A stretch of DNA of 10,208 nt from Gp6-AA40 sp050742535. GTDB lineage: Bacteria > Acidobacteriota > Vicinamibacteria > Vicinamibacterales > UBA2999. The position numbers were made by a program, and so were the translations under genes. Below, in pieces: positions 1-7,300 of the stretch. The notes under the pieces are model-generated. The model saw only the letters and a program-made list of their open reading frames with translations, was not told the DNA's origin and did not search any database. The stretch spans positions 1-10,208 of the forward strand of contig JBOGIQ010000212.1 of assembly GCA_050742535.1 (NCBI GenBank), read 5' to 3'. The stretch's first letter is position 1; the number at the start of each line of letters is the position of its first letter.

Positions 1-359
1 TCAGGCTGGCGCTGGCCTTTCCCGACGTGCCGTTCATCATTCCGCACTTCGGCGCCGGTCTGTTCCGCGAAGCGCTGATGGCCGCGGACACGTGCGCCAA
101 CATCTATCTCGACACCTCGAGCTCGAATGGCTGGATCCGCTACGCGCCCGGGCTGACGCTGGACAGCGTGTTCCGCAGCGCGCTCGCCGTCGCCGGCGCA
201 TCGCGGCTGCTGTTCGGCACCGACTCGTCGTTCTTCCCGCGCGGATGGCAGACGGCTGTGTTCGACGCGCAGAAGACCGCCATCGCTCCGCTGGGACACA
301 CCGCCGATGACGAGGCGCTCATTTTCGGGGGGAACTTCGAGCGCTTGTTCCCGGCCTAG
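1..359 (+). CDS. amidohydrolase-2 family metal-dependent hydrolase, C-terminal part
   Basis: The gene enters from the left edge; the frame is open from base 3, so the true start lies outside the window and the GTG at 27 is internal. The visible ~118 residues look like the end of a TIM-barrel amidohydrolase (amidohydrolase_2 type, which includes decarboxylases and lactone hydrolases). A strand ends in IIPHFGAG, where His is a usual metal or substrate ligand, an I/YLDTSS strand follows, then LLFGTDSSFF, where the Asp of GTD is the conserved catalytic or metal-binding residue, and finally an IFGGNFERLF helix typical of the family's last segment. The substrate cannot be told. The stop TAG is at 357-359, 33 bases before the next gene on the same strand, so co-transcription is possible. 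I am confident of the superfamily and not of the reaction. Confidence 0.85.
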   Translation, partial: RLALAFPDVPFIIPHFGAGLFREALMAADTCANIYLDTSSSNGWIRYAPGLTLDSVFRSALAVAGASRLLFGTDSSFFPRGWQTAVFDAQKTAIAPLGHTADDEALIFGGNFERLFPA

Positions 360-378
360 GCAGCCACGGCTCCCGTCA

Positions 379-384
379 TACAAT
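379..384 (+). promoter_or_regulatory. possible -10 element (TACAAT) very close to a start codon
   Basis: TACAAT matches the sigma-70 -10 consensus at five of six positions and ends 8 bases before the ATG at 393. There is no convincing -35 and no purine-rich Shine-Dalgarno in the 33-base gap. This spacing would give a leaderless or nearly leaderless transcript. It is one AT-rich hexamer in a GC-rich gap, so the call is tentative. Confidence 0.3.
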
Positions 385-392
385 CGTTCGCC

Positions 393-1352
393 ATGAGAGC
401 GCTCGTCGTACGCGAATTCGGCGGACCCGAGGTAATGAAGATCGAGGACGTTCCGCCTCCGTCCGCGGGTCCCGGCCAGATCGTCATTCGCGTTCGCGCG
501 GTCGGCGTCAACCCGGTTGACACGTATATCCGCTCCGGGCTGTACGCCCGCAAGCCGCAGCTTCCCTACACACCGCACGCAGACATCGCGGGCACCGTCG
601 AGTCCGTCGGCAGTGGCGTCACCAAAGTCAAACCCGGCGATCGCGTGTATGCGTACATGGTCGACGGCGGCGGCGCCGAGCTGGCGCGCGCCGACGAGTG
701 GCAGGTGCAGCGACTGTCGCACCGCGCCACGTTCGAACAGGGGGCGGCGATCGGCGTGCCCTACGGCACGGCGTGGCGGGCGCTCTTCCTGAAGGCCGAC
801 GCGCGGCCCGGCGAGACCGTGCTCGTCCACGGCGCGAGCGGCGGCGTCGGCAGCGCGGCGGTGCAGATCGCGCGCGCGCACGGGATGTACGTGATCGGCA
901 CGGCCGGAACGGACGAGGGTCTGCGGCTCGTACGCGAACAGGGCGCACACGAGGCGCTCAACCATCGGCAGCCCGATTACCTGACGAAAATCCCGGCGCT
1001 GACCAACGGCCGCGGGGCGGACGTCGTGCTCGAGATGCTGGCCAACGTCAACCTGGATCGCGACCTCGACATCCTGGCGCCACACGGCCGCATCATGGTC
1101 ATCGGCAACCGCGGGCGCGTGGAGATCGACCCGCGCAAGATGATGGGCAAGGACGGCACCATCCGCGGCATGACGCTGTTCAACACCACGCGCGAGGAGT
1201 TCCTCGAGATCCACGCCGGCCTCGCCGCCGGACTGGAGAACGGAACGCTGGCGCCGGTGATCGGCAAGGAGCTTCCCCTCGATCAGGCGGCGCAGGCGCA
1301 CGTCACGGTGATGGAACCGGGAGCCTTCGGGAAAATCGTCCTGATTCCCTAG
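393..1352 (+). CDS. zinc-independent NADPH:quinone oxidoreductase (zeta-crystallin/QOR-type MDR)
   Basis: A complete 319-residue protein, the normal length for QOR-type medium-chain reductases. The N-terminal GroES-like domain (about 1-125) holds the family signature around VGVNPVDTYIRSG (residues 38-49), a PGDRVYAY turn and QGAAIGVPYGTAWRAL. The Rossmann domain (about 130-270) has the nucleotide-binding loop VHGASGGVGSAAVQ at 145-158. The catalytic and structural zinc ligands of alcohol dehydrogenases (GHE motif, Cys cluster) are missing, as expected for QORs. Known members reduce quinones or alpha,beta-unsaturated carbonyls with NADPH in the cytosol; the substrate here is unknown. The ATG at 393 is chosen because the protein begins with the classic MRALVVREFGGPEVM start. 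No Shine-Dalgarno is obvious. It follows the amidohydrolase by 33 bases on the same strand. Confidence 0.93.
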   Translation: MRALVVREFGGPEVMKIEDVPPPSAGPGQIVIRVRAVGVNPVDTYIRSGLYARKPQLPYTPHADIAGTVESVGSGVTKVKPGDRVYAYMVDGGGAELARADEWQVQRLSHRATFEQGAAIGVPYGTAWRALFLKADARPGETVLVHGASGGVGSAAVQIARAHGMYVIGTAGTDEGLRLVREQGAHEALNHRQPDYLTKIPALTNGRGADVVLEMLANVNLDRDLDILAPHGRIMVIGNRGRVEIDPRKMMGKDGTIRGMTLFNTTREEFLEIHAGLAAGLENGTLAPVIGKELPLDQAAQAHVTVMEPGAFGKIVLIP

Positions 1353-1481
1353 CTACTTCTTGGAGAGCTCCTCGTCGATGACGGCGGCGAAGACCTCGTA
1401 GGGCTGGGCCCCGGAGTCCGAACCTAAAAGCCAGCTGTCGCTGCCTCGGTAGCGCCTTCGCTCGGCGAAATCTTCGTCTAC
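1353..1481 (-). pseudogene. C-terminal remnant of a DsbA/thioredoxin_4-like oxidoreductase
   Basis: Reading leftwards, the minus strand encodes GAQPYEVFAAVIDEELSKK followed by TAG (1353-1355), directly abutting the quinone reductase stop in convergent orientation. GAQPYE-F--VID--L is the usual C-terminal helix of DsbA-like thioredoxin proteins. Homology appears to stop near 1412-1424: further upstream the frame reads RRRYRGSDSWLLGSDS, which does not belong to that fold, and an in-frame TAG lies at 1482-1484. No ATG, GTG or TTG opens the frame. No thioredoxin CxxC segment appears anywhere to the right. I read this as the tail of a deleted gene joined to foreign sequence. The family assignment rests on about 19 residues, so it is a reasoned recognition and not proven. 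Confidence 0.5.
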
Positions 1482-1484
1482 CTA

Positions 1485-1938
1485 TCAGAGATGGCCGAGA
1501 CCCCGTCTGCCTAACTGTCCTGAATGAGACAACTTTCAGGCCGAGCGCGCGGTCTGTCCCTCGAACGAACCCTCAACTGCGCTTCCCTTTCCGTTGTGAT
1601 TCCGGTCAGCACCGCATCCGGCACGTATGCGCCGATCAATTTCCCTCGAAAAGCCTCTTCAACATCGCCGTCGGGTTAATGGCCGTTCACTTGGCGAATC
1701 ACCGGAAACCGCAACAAGCCATCGTGACCAACCGCCTGCGGCGACGGTTTGCGGTGCGCCAGCCCATCGTGTGTGAAGACGGACCGGCAGCGGACACGTA
1801 ATGTCGGGTTGACTCGGCAACGTGACCAAATCGACCTGAGCGGATCCTACATCCAAGTCTTTGAGGGCTCCCAGTTTCCTAGTCCAGTCTGAGAGCAAGT
1901 TTCGCGGCACATCGGGCCACCGGCGAGGAGCGTGTGCC
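1485..1938. other. non-coding or decayed stretch
   Basis: No reading frame here has a good start, ribosome binding site or recognisable domain. Stops occur in all frames and the longest minus-strand frame (1659-1910) has an erratic composition with no hydrophobic core or motif. The only structure seen is a short imperfect palindrome at 1516-1531. The stretch lies between the DsbA-like gene tail and the accessory cassette, which fits an old deletion or insertion scar, but no terminal inverted repeats or target-site duplication were found. Confidence 0.45.
1516..1531. promoter_or_regulatory. TGTC-N8-GACA inverted repeat
   Basis: TGTCCTGAATGAGACA is an inverted repeat with matched TGTC/GACA arms; the inner bases are only partly symmetric. 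It resembles half-sites of dimeric activator sites, and a tighter version of the arm (GTCTC/GAGAC) occurs at 9155-9166 upstream of the RHS gene. No sigma-54 type GG-N10-GC element or gene start follows it closely, so a regulatory role is only a possibility. Confidence 0.15.
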
Positions 1939-2061
1939 GTGAAGAAGAAACGATTTGCCCTCGAGAGTCAGCGAGTGCCGGATGAAGTCAGCGACGCGGA
2001 CCTGGCTCGCATCGTTGCCTCTAACGACGAGGCATGCGACGGTCAAAGTATGACAACGTAG
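1939..2061 (+). CDS. small ORF, 40 residues, function unknown
   Basis: A GTG at 1939 is preceded by AGGAG with about 8 bases of spacing, a good ribosome binding site. It opens a 40-codon frame that starts KKKRFALESQ and continues with an acidic region (PDEVSDADLARI), ending in TAG at 2059-2061. The frame runs further upstream, but the extension to 1861 has no site as good. The last 41 bases overlap the end of the convergent membrane-protein gene. There is no signal peptide, membrane segment or recognised motif. The KKKRF start recalls IS3-family OrfA proteins, but nothing after it agrees. It could equally be a chance ORF. Confidence 0.22.
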   Translation: MKKKRFALESQRVPDEVSDADLARIVASNDEACDGQSMTT

Positions 2062-2502
2062 CTTCGAACGTGATCAACTCAACGGGATAAACGAGCCCAA
2101 ACCAAATCATCTTCCACTGGCGGACACTCCCTAGAATCAGAACGTATCCGAGGACATGGAGGGCGAACAGCAAAAGCAGCGGCAGCCAAAACGACGCACG
2201 TCTCAACGACAGGCGGTGATTCGCTACGACGGTACCGAGAAGAATCACACTAAAAATGCTGAAGCCGCTCCATTTGCCGAAGTCGTCGCGCGCCACGCCG
2301 CGGTCGGCGAACCAAAACACAACCGCCGCTATGCCCAGGCCGACCAGTATGTAAATTGTGAAGTCTCGTGCGCGCCTTAGCAGCGTGGTCCCCACCTTTT
2401 CGAACGGTGCATCACCGCTCCGGTAACCACCCAAACGCTGAACCCCGTGGCGATGAGCATTCCCCCACACGAGACAGACAGCGACGTCACGGCATGCGCC
2501 AC
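2021..2502 (-). CDS. small multi-pass membrane protein with an apparent frameshift near 2385-2395
   Basis: The main frame (ending TAG 2021-2023) encodes at least four hydrophobic segments: TIYILVGLGIAAVVFWFA, FSIFSVILLGTVVA, FWLPLLLLFALHVLGYVLIL and IWFGLVYPVELITFEATL, finishing in YFDRRMPRR. This frame opens only at a GTG at 2470, with an implausible, charged and non-hydrophobic start. In a second frame a GTG at 2502 has a strong GGAGGA eight bases upstream and encodes MLIATGFSVWVVTGAVM, a clear extra membrane segment, then HRSK and a stop at 2377-2379. A one-base slip at the AAAA run near 2387 joins the two into one protein of about 160 residues with five membrane segments and a positively charged loop. 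It could be a recent pseudogene, a sequencing error or a programmed -1 frameshift. If no upstream frame is used, translation might start at the internal GTG at 2395. Function unknown. It is the last gene of the minus-strand cassette. Confidence 0.7.
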
Positions 2503-2510
2503 GACGCTGT

Positions 2511-2516
2511 TCCTCC
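2511..2516 (-). promoter_or_regulatory. ribosome binding site that places the membrane-protein start
   Basis: GGAGGA on the minus strand sits 8 bases before the GTG at 2502-2500. It is one of the best Shine-Dalgarno sequences in the window and decides that the membrane-protein gene begins at 2502, in a different frame from its main body. Confidence 0.5.
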
Positions 2517-2627
2517 GATGGCGACCTTTGCGATCGCCGCCTTAATCACGCATGGCCACCGGATTCCGCGCACGTTTCACTTTCCGGTCAACAATAACGA
2601 TGGATGGCGCAGCGAATCGATCGGCTT

Positions 2628-2834
2628 TCACGAGCACCCTGACGGCCTGCCGGCCAAGTCATTCCGGACAATGATGTGTGAGTACCAGTTCTCCGCACCA
2701 TTCTCGTCAACAACAACCCCACGAAGGTCTCCAGGCGCCCCAACCGGCGCAGCGGCGAGAATCGTGGTGATGAGAACCGCGTAAGCATGTGCCCTGAAGC
2801 CGTCACAAAGGCGTCTTTTCTCGGCGAGTGTCTC
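2628..2834 (-). pseudogene. decayed paralogue of the neighbouring exported carboxypeptidase-regulatory-like protein
   Basis: One minus-strand frame between stops reads KRRLCDGFRAHAYAVLITT, then a hydrophobic Ala-rich stretch, then DLRGVVVDENGAENW and YSHIIVRNDLAG, before TGA at 2628-2630. The intact gene at 2938-3378 has, in the same order, RRRRLNALLYAVLTG, an Ala-rich signal end, ELRGTIVDEMGAHMW and ASYVVIRKDSAG. The match covers the signal peptide and the first beta strands. No ATG, GTG or TTG opens this frame, and the second half of the domain (the strand pair with CVMADGFQPVC in the intact copy) is missing, not merely shifted: neither other frame continues it. I therefore call it a truncated, start-less duplicate. 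The stretches on both sides, 2503-2627 and 2835-2937, show nothing I can support. Confidence 0.65.
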
Positions 2835-2937
2835 TCAGTAGCACGCGGTCGCCACCCGTTGTGACTGAGCGTCGTAAGCCCCTGATTATCAGCAGCCGCC
2901 GCGCTCAGGTTTCAACAGCTACTCGCACATCCTCTCG

Positions 2938-3378
2938 CTATTTTGCCTCCCGTCTTTCCGGTACCGCGATCCGATCCCAGAGCGGGTCGGTAACCGCGGG
3001 GTCGAGCTTCAAGATAAACCGCTCGGCCGTCCCCTTTTCATCTACGATCTTCGCTTTCTTGCACACAGGTTGAAACCCGTCTGCCATTACGCAGATGTCG
3101 TAAAAGCCAGGCTCCAAGTCCGTCGAAAATGTGCCGTTCTCCGGTGTCAGCGTTCGAAGCGTGCTCTTGCTAGTAGTGGTCGAACCCGCCGAGTCTTTTC
3201 GAATCACGACGTACGAGGCCCACATGTGAGCACCCATCTCGTCCACGATCGTTCCGCGAAGCTCCGCTGCAGCTGCGGCATGGCCTACACTAATGAAGCA
3301 GCCAGTCAGAACGGCATATAGGAGCGCGTTGAGACGTCGACGCCGCAGGTCTTTGTGACGAGTGCATCTTAATAACAT
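2938..3378 (-). CDS. exported carboxypeptidase-regulatory-like (beta-sandwich) protein; candidate immunity factor
   Basis: 146 residues. A long positively charged start (residues 1-15, four consecutive Arg) leads into a hydrophobic stretch (LNALLYAVLTGCFISVG) and an AAAAA cleavage region near residue 38, so Sec export is likely. The mature part matches the CarboxypepD_reg-like fold: LRGTIVDEMGA, a YVVIRKD strand, then ENGTFSTDLEPGFYDICVMA and a closing strand RFILKLDP. Cys96 and Cys106 (ICVMADGFQPVC) could form a disulfide. The ATG at 3378 overlaps the end of the RHS-core/peptidase gene by 10 bases (shared ATGTTATTAA), with a GGTGG about 7 bases upstream inside that gene, which indicates translational coupling. 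Position directly after a putative toxin, tight overlap and a dead paralogue beside it are typical of immunity genes. That role is inference; it may instead be a structural or adhesion partner. Confidence 0.85.
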   Translation of the reverse strand: MLLRCTRHKDLRRRRLNALLYAVLTGCFISVGHAAAAAELRGTIVDEMGAHMWASYVVIRKDSAGSTTTSKSTLRTLTPENGTFSTDLEPGFYDICVMADGFQPVCKKAKIVDEKGTAERFILKLDPAVTDPLWDRIAVPERREAK

Positions 3379-4325
3379 GCGTTGACCACCTTCTTGGAAT
3401 TGGCCTCGTTCAGCCGCAAGTTGCCAGCATCGTTGCCGTACTTACCGACTTGATGACCCAACTCATGTAACAGTATAAATCCGCGGAAGTCCGGTGCGGT
3501 CCAGAACCTGCCATACATATTGGTTTTCGGTGGCCCAGTGACAAAGGGCCCCGTCGGATTGATGCCAACATGCCTCGGTCCCAAAATCATAGCAGTGGCG
3601 TCGGGCTGGTTGCTGGCAGGCGAGAGAAACCGATAATCGGTCGAGTTCAGGACGTCGGGGCCCTGGCCGCCGAAGAAATCTCCGCACTTTTGCTGCTTCA
3701 GTTTGCGTAGCGCTTCCGCAAAGCCTTCGACGAGCAAGATGCGCAATTTTTCAGGTGTGCCCGTTGGCGTCTTTGGTCCTTGCGCGCCACCACCGCCCCC
3801 ACCGCCGGGATAATTCGGGGGGAAAAAGGGGAAGTATGGTGGTTGCGGATCCGGCGTCACTCCGATGTCAACCCCAGGACACACGGGGTATGGATACTCC
3901 GCGATTTCGTGGCACCCTCCTTGATGGTGATGCCCGCTCGGGTCCACCCACCGCAGCGGGTTATTCATCACATACGCATAGAAGTTCATCGACTGCGGGT
4001 CGAATGGATTTCCGTAGCCTGGATCATCCGTCCGTGTGAACCGACCCGTCTGAGGCTGATACTGCCGCGCACCGAAGTAGTTGAGCTCCGTCTCCGGATC
4101 AAGCTCTCCTCCGGCAAAACGACGTGTCTCAGGTGTCGGCGCGGGCAGCGGCTCGCCAAACGGCGCGTAGTCGTATCGCTGGATCACCTGCCCGCTCGCA
4201 TCGGTCGTCATCCGCACCGACCCGACCGCATCGGTGTGGAAATAGACGACCGTTTCGGTCTGCGCCCGCGCGACTGTTGGAAGCACAATCAGCAAACCGA
4301 TCACGAGTCCGATATATCGCACCAT
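3369..4325 (-). CDS. secreted RHS-core protein with C-terminal HELGH putative metallopeptidase (toxin-like)
   Basis: 318 residues from the ATG at 4325. Residues 1-21 are a clean signal peptide (MVRYIGLVIGLLIVLPTVARA). Residues 24-131 are the RHS-associated core: YFHTDAVGSVRMTTD, RYDYAPFGEPL, LNYFGARQYQPQTGRF, then NNPLRWVDPSG, after which RHS proteins switch to a variable tip. A Pro/Gly-rich linker (about 158-190, seven Gly in a row) leads to a domain from about 192 to 318 containing KCGDFFGG, INPTGPF and LLHELGHQVGKYGND, finishing VVNACY. HELGH (287-291) is a zinc-peptidase HExxH motif; Asp299 or Glu307 could be the third ligand. Two other starts are possible: ATG 4379, which overlaps the upstream stop as TAATG, and ATG 4364, which has GGAGGTGA before it; both add a charged leader. 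ATG 4325 has GGAGAAGGA before it and the best signal peptide. The YD-repeat shell expected before the core is in the upstream gene. Confidence 0.85.
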   Translation of the reverse strand: MVRYIGLVIGLLIVLPTVARAQTETVVYFHTDAVGSVRMTTDASGQVIQRYDYAPFGEPLPAPTPETRRFAGGELDPETELNYFGARQYQPQTGRFTRTDDPGYGNPFDPQSMNFYAYVMNNPLRWVDPSGHHHQGGCHEIAEYPYPVCPGVDIGVTPDPQPPYFPFFPPNYPGGGGGGGAQGPKTPTGTPEKLRILLVEGFAEALRKLKQQKCGDFFGGQGPDVLNSTDYRFLSPASNQPDATAMILGPRHVGINPTGPFVTGPPKTNMYGRFWTAPDFRGFILLHELGHQVGKYGNDAGNLRLNEANSKKVVNACY

Positions 4326-4378
4326 GCTGTCCTTCTCCGTTGCAGAGTGTGTCGTCATGGCCATCTGCGTCACCTCCA

Positions 4379-7300
4379 TTACGGACTCGTGACCGCAACA
4401 TTCAACGTGCCGGTGCCCGTTCCTGACGGGTCGACGATGATCGTGTACTGACCCTCCACGAGCGTCTGCGTCGCCAGGTTGAAATTGCTGCCGCTCGTCG
4501 CAGATGACGTCGCCGTCGAGCCATCCGGCTTCTTGAGTGTCACGGTCGTGTAGCCGGTCTTGCTGTTGGTGATCCGCACCGTGGCCTGCTGTCCGGCCGT
4601 GCCGCTGAACGTGATCAGCGCCCGCTGGCCGGCGGTCGTGATCGTCACCGGTACCGCCCCGCCCCCAATCGTCACGCTCCCCGTGACATCGGTAATCGTC
4701 GTCACCCGCACCGTCACCGTACCCGTCCACGTCGAACTGGGATCGACCATCGCCCGGTACGTCCCGGCGGCCGGCAGTTCGATCGTGTCGAGGAACACGC
4801 TGGTCGATCCGCAGCACGCGATTGAGGAGGCAATCGACGTATTGGAGGGATTCTGGATGTGCAGGTAACCCCAAGTGGACGGAAATGCCGTCGGCGACAC
4901 CGCCGTCATCGTCGCGGTGATGCGCTGCCCGGCGATGCCCTCGAACGTCAGGTATCCGTTCTGACCGGGCGTGGTGACCTGCACCGTCGCCGGCGTGCCG
5001 TCGGAAGTAATCGTGCCGGTCAGGTGGGTGACGTTGTACAGTCGCGCCGCTACCGTCCCGGTCGCGATGTCGTCCGGATTCACGACCAGCGTATAGGTGC
5101 CGGACGCCGGCAACGCCGGCAAGGGCAGCGTATCTAGGAACCCGAGCGAATAGCCGCAGCAGCTCGAGCCAGACGCGACAAAACCTCCATCCGGTTTCCG
5201 TATTTCGAAATAGAACGACCCGACGAACGCCGCCGGTGCGACGGCGGTGAGCGACGAGCTCAGAAGTTGTCCCGCCACGCCGGCGAACGTGAGTCGAGCA
5301 TTCTGTCCCGGCGTCAGCAGCGGCAAGGTGACCGGAGCGCCAGTCAGCGAAATCGCCCCGGTGATGTCGGTGAACTCATACAGCGCAACGGACACCGTTC
5401 CGCTCGCTGTGCCGGAGGGATCGATCGTCAACTTGTAGTTGCCGTCCGCCGGAATTTCGCGACCATCGAGGAAGATGCGCGAGTAGCCGCAGCATGTGGA
5501 GCCGGTGGTGCCTAGCAACGTGCCGTCGGGCTTTCGGAGGTTGGCGTACCACGACGCGGAAAAGGTCGTCGGCGACGCCGCCGTAATAATCGCACTCACG
5601 CTGCGACCCGCGGTCCCTCTGAAGGTGAAGCACGGATCCTGATTGGACGCCGCCGTCACAATAACAGGCGGCCCGCCCGGGACGATGATGCCGCACTGAC
5701 TGTTCGGGTCAGTCGACGTTGGCTTCTCGACCGCGCTAATCAGCCGAGAACCGGCATAGATATAGTCGCGGATAGATCCGGCCGCCGTCCCCGGGGCTTT
5801 CCATTCGCTCAATACCTCACCGCCCAGCCCGCGGAGGTAATACGTGGTCGTGCCGGCGAACGCTTTCTTGATCCGAAGATCATCGGCGTCGTACCCGTAC
5901 GCCGCCGTTCCGCCGGCAACCGCCGCCGTAGCGAGCATGTTGTGCTTGGTATAGGTGTAGATGACGCCGCCCGCCGTCAGCGTGTTGCCGTTGTTGTCGT
6001 AGGTATAGGGAGTGCCATTGAAGTTGCTCAACCGCAATGTGCCCGACTGGTAGGTGTACGTGCTGCCGTTTGCGCTCTGCCGGTTCCCGTGGGCGTCATA
6101 GGCAAACGCCGCGCTTCCATAGGCCCCGGTGGCCGTCTGCAGACGATCGGTTGCGTCGTAGGTGAATGCCTGCGCGAAGCCCGGTCGTGAATCGCCAATG
6201 GCCCCGACGTTGCCCACTCCATCGTAACTGCCGTAAGTGAATTGCATCGGTCCCGCGGTGATCGATTCAACCCAACGCCGCGATTCGCTGCGCGCGATCT
6301 GCGTTTGAATGAGATTGCCCGTGGTGTAGCCGGACAAGACGCCCGATGGAGCATAGGTAAAGCCGAACGCGTAATCTCGACCGGCCAACGGCTCGGACAC
6401 GCTTGCCAGACGCCCCTGCGGGCCGTGCTGATACTCGACCCTTCGTCCGGACGGATACACGATTGCGCGAAGATTGTCGTTCGCGTTGTACTCGAATTGC
6501 GTGTTGAAGAGCTTCCCGTCAACGGCGTCCTGGCGTTGCGCCAATCGTCCCGCCGTGTCGTAGAGGAACGTGGTGGCCGTGGTGCCGTTCGCGGTCGATT
6601 GCTGATTATCCGAACCCGATTCGTATCGAATCTCAGTGACATCCGACGACGTCGTGATACGCGAGAGGCGGCGGTTCTCATCGACGACATATGTGAACAC
6701 CGTCCCGTTTGCGTCCGTCCTCTGTGTGAGATTTCCCGCCGCATCGTATGCGCCGTACGTGGTCGTGCCCGTCTCCGGTTGCGTTTCCGTGGCGAGGAGA
6801 CCCTGCACGTTGAAGGTCCATGTCCGGGACAGACCACCGGGGAGATCGATACGCGTCAGATGGCCCAGCGTGTCGTAGGTGTAGTCCCATTGCTTCTGGT
6901 CGGCGTCGACGATTCGAGTCAGGCGAGCATCGTTCGGATGGCCGAACGCCTTCCATGACTGCACGGTATTGCGATTGTTTTCGTCGCGAATCGTCACCGA
7001 GCCCGTCGATGTGTTGTACGTCCAGGATGCGTAGGTGGTATCCGGGTTCGTCCGGAGCACAAGCCTCCCGAACGCGTCGTATTGGTAGTGCGTTCCGACT
7101 TCAGTCGAGCCAGCGGAGAACGGGTAACCTTCGAAGGTCACACGTCCTTCGGCGTCGTAGACAGTTTGAGTCGTCACGCCGTTTGCGTCCACCGCTCGAG
7201 TGGCGCGCCCGAATCCGTCGAGCGTGGTGGTGATCGATGAATCACCACGGGTTGTCCTGACCCAGCCGTCAGCGACGTTGTCGTACTCGACGGTTGTCGC

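Noticed and set aside
1939..1975. IS3-type OrfA start (KKKRF)
   Set aside because: Only five residues agree; no helix-turn-helix or further transposase sequence follows in any frame and no terminal repeats flank it.
2016..2034. Hairpin TGCCTC/GAGGCA at the end of the membrane-protein gene as a terminator
   Set aside because: The stem is only 6 bp, overlaps the stop codon and has no T-run on either strand.
4380..4874. Minus-strand upstream extension of the RHS-core/peptidase frame to 4874
   Set aside because: It runs in another frame through the Cys-Cys repeat region of the RHS gene, has a Gly/Asp/His-rich nonsense composition, and leaves the signal peptide at 4325 in mid-protein.
6028..6837. 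A 269-codon minus-strand frame, and similar long frames on the plus strand, inside the RHS gene
   Set aside because: They are Arg-rich shadows of a GC-rich coding sequence; the RHS frame has the clear domains and the signal peptide.
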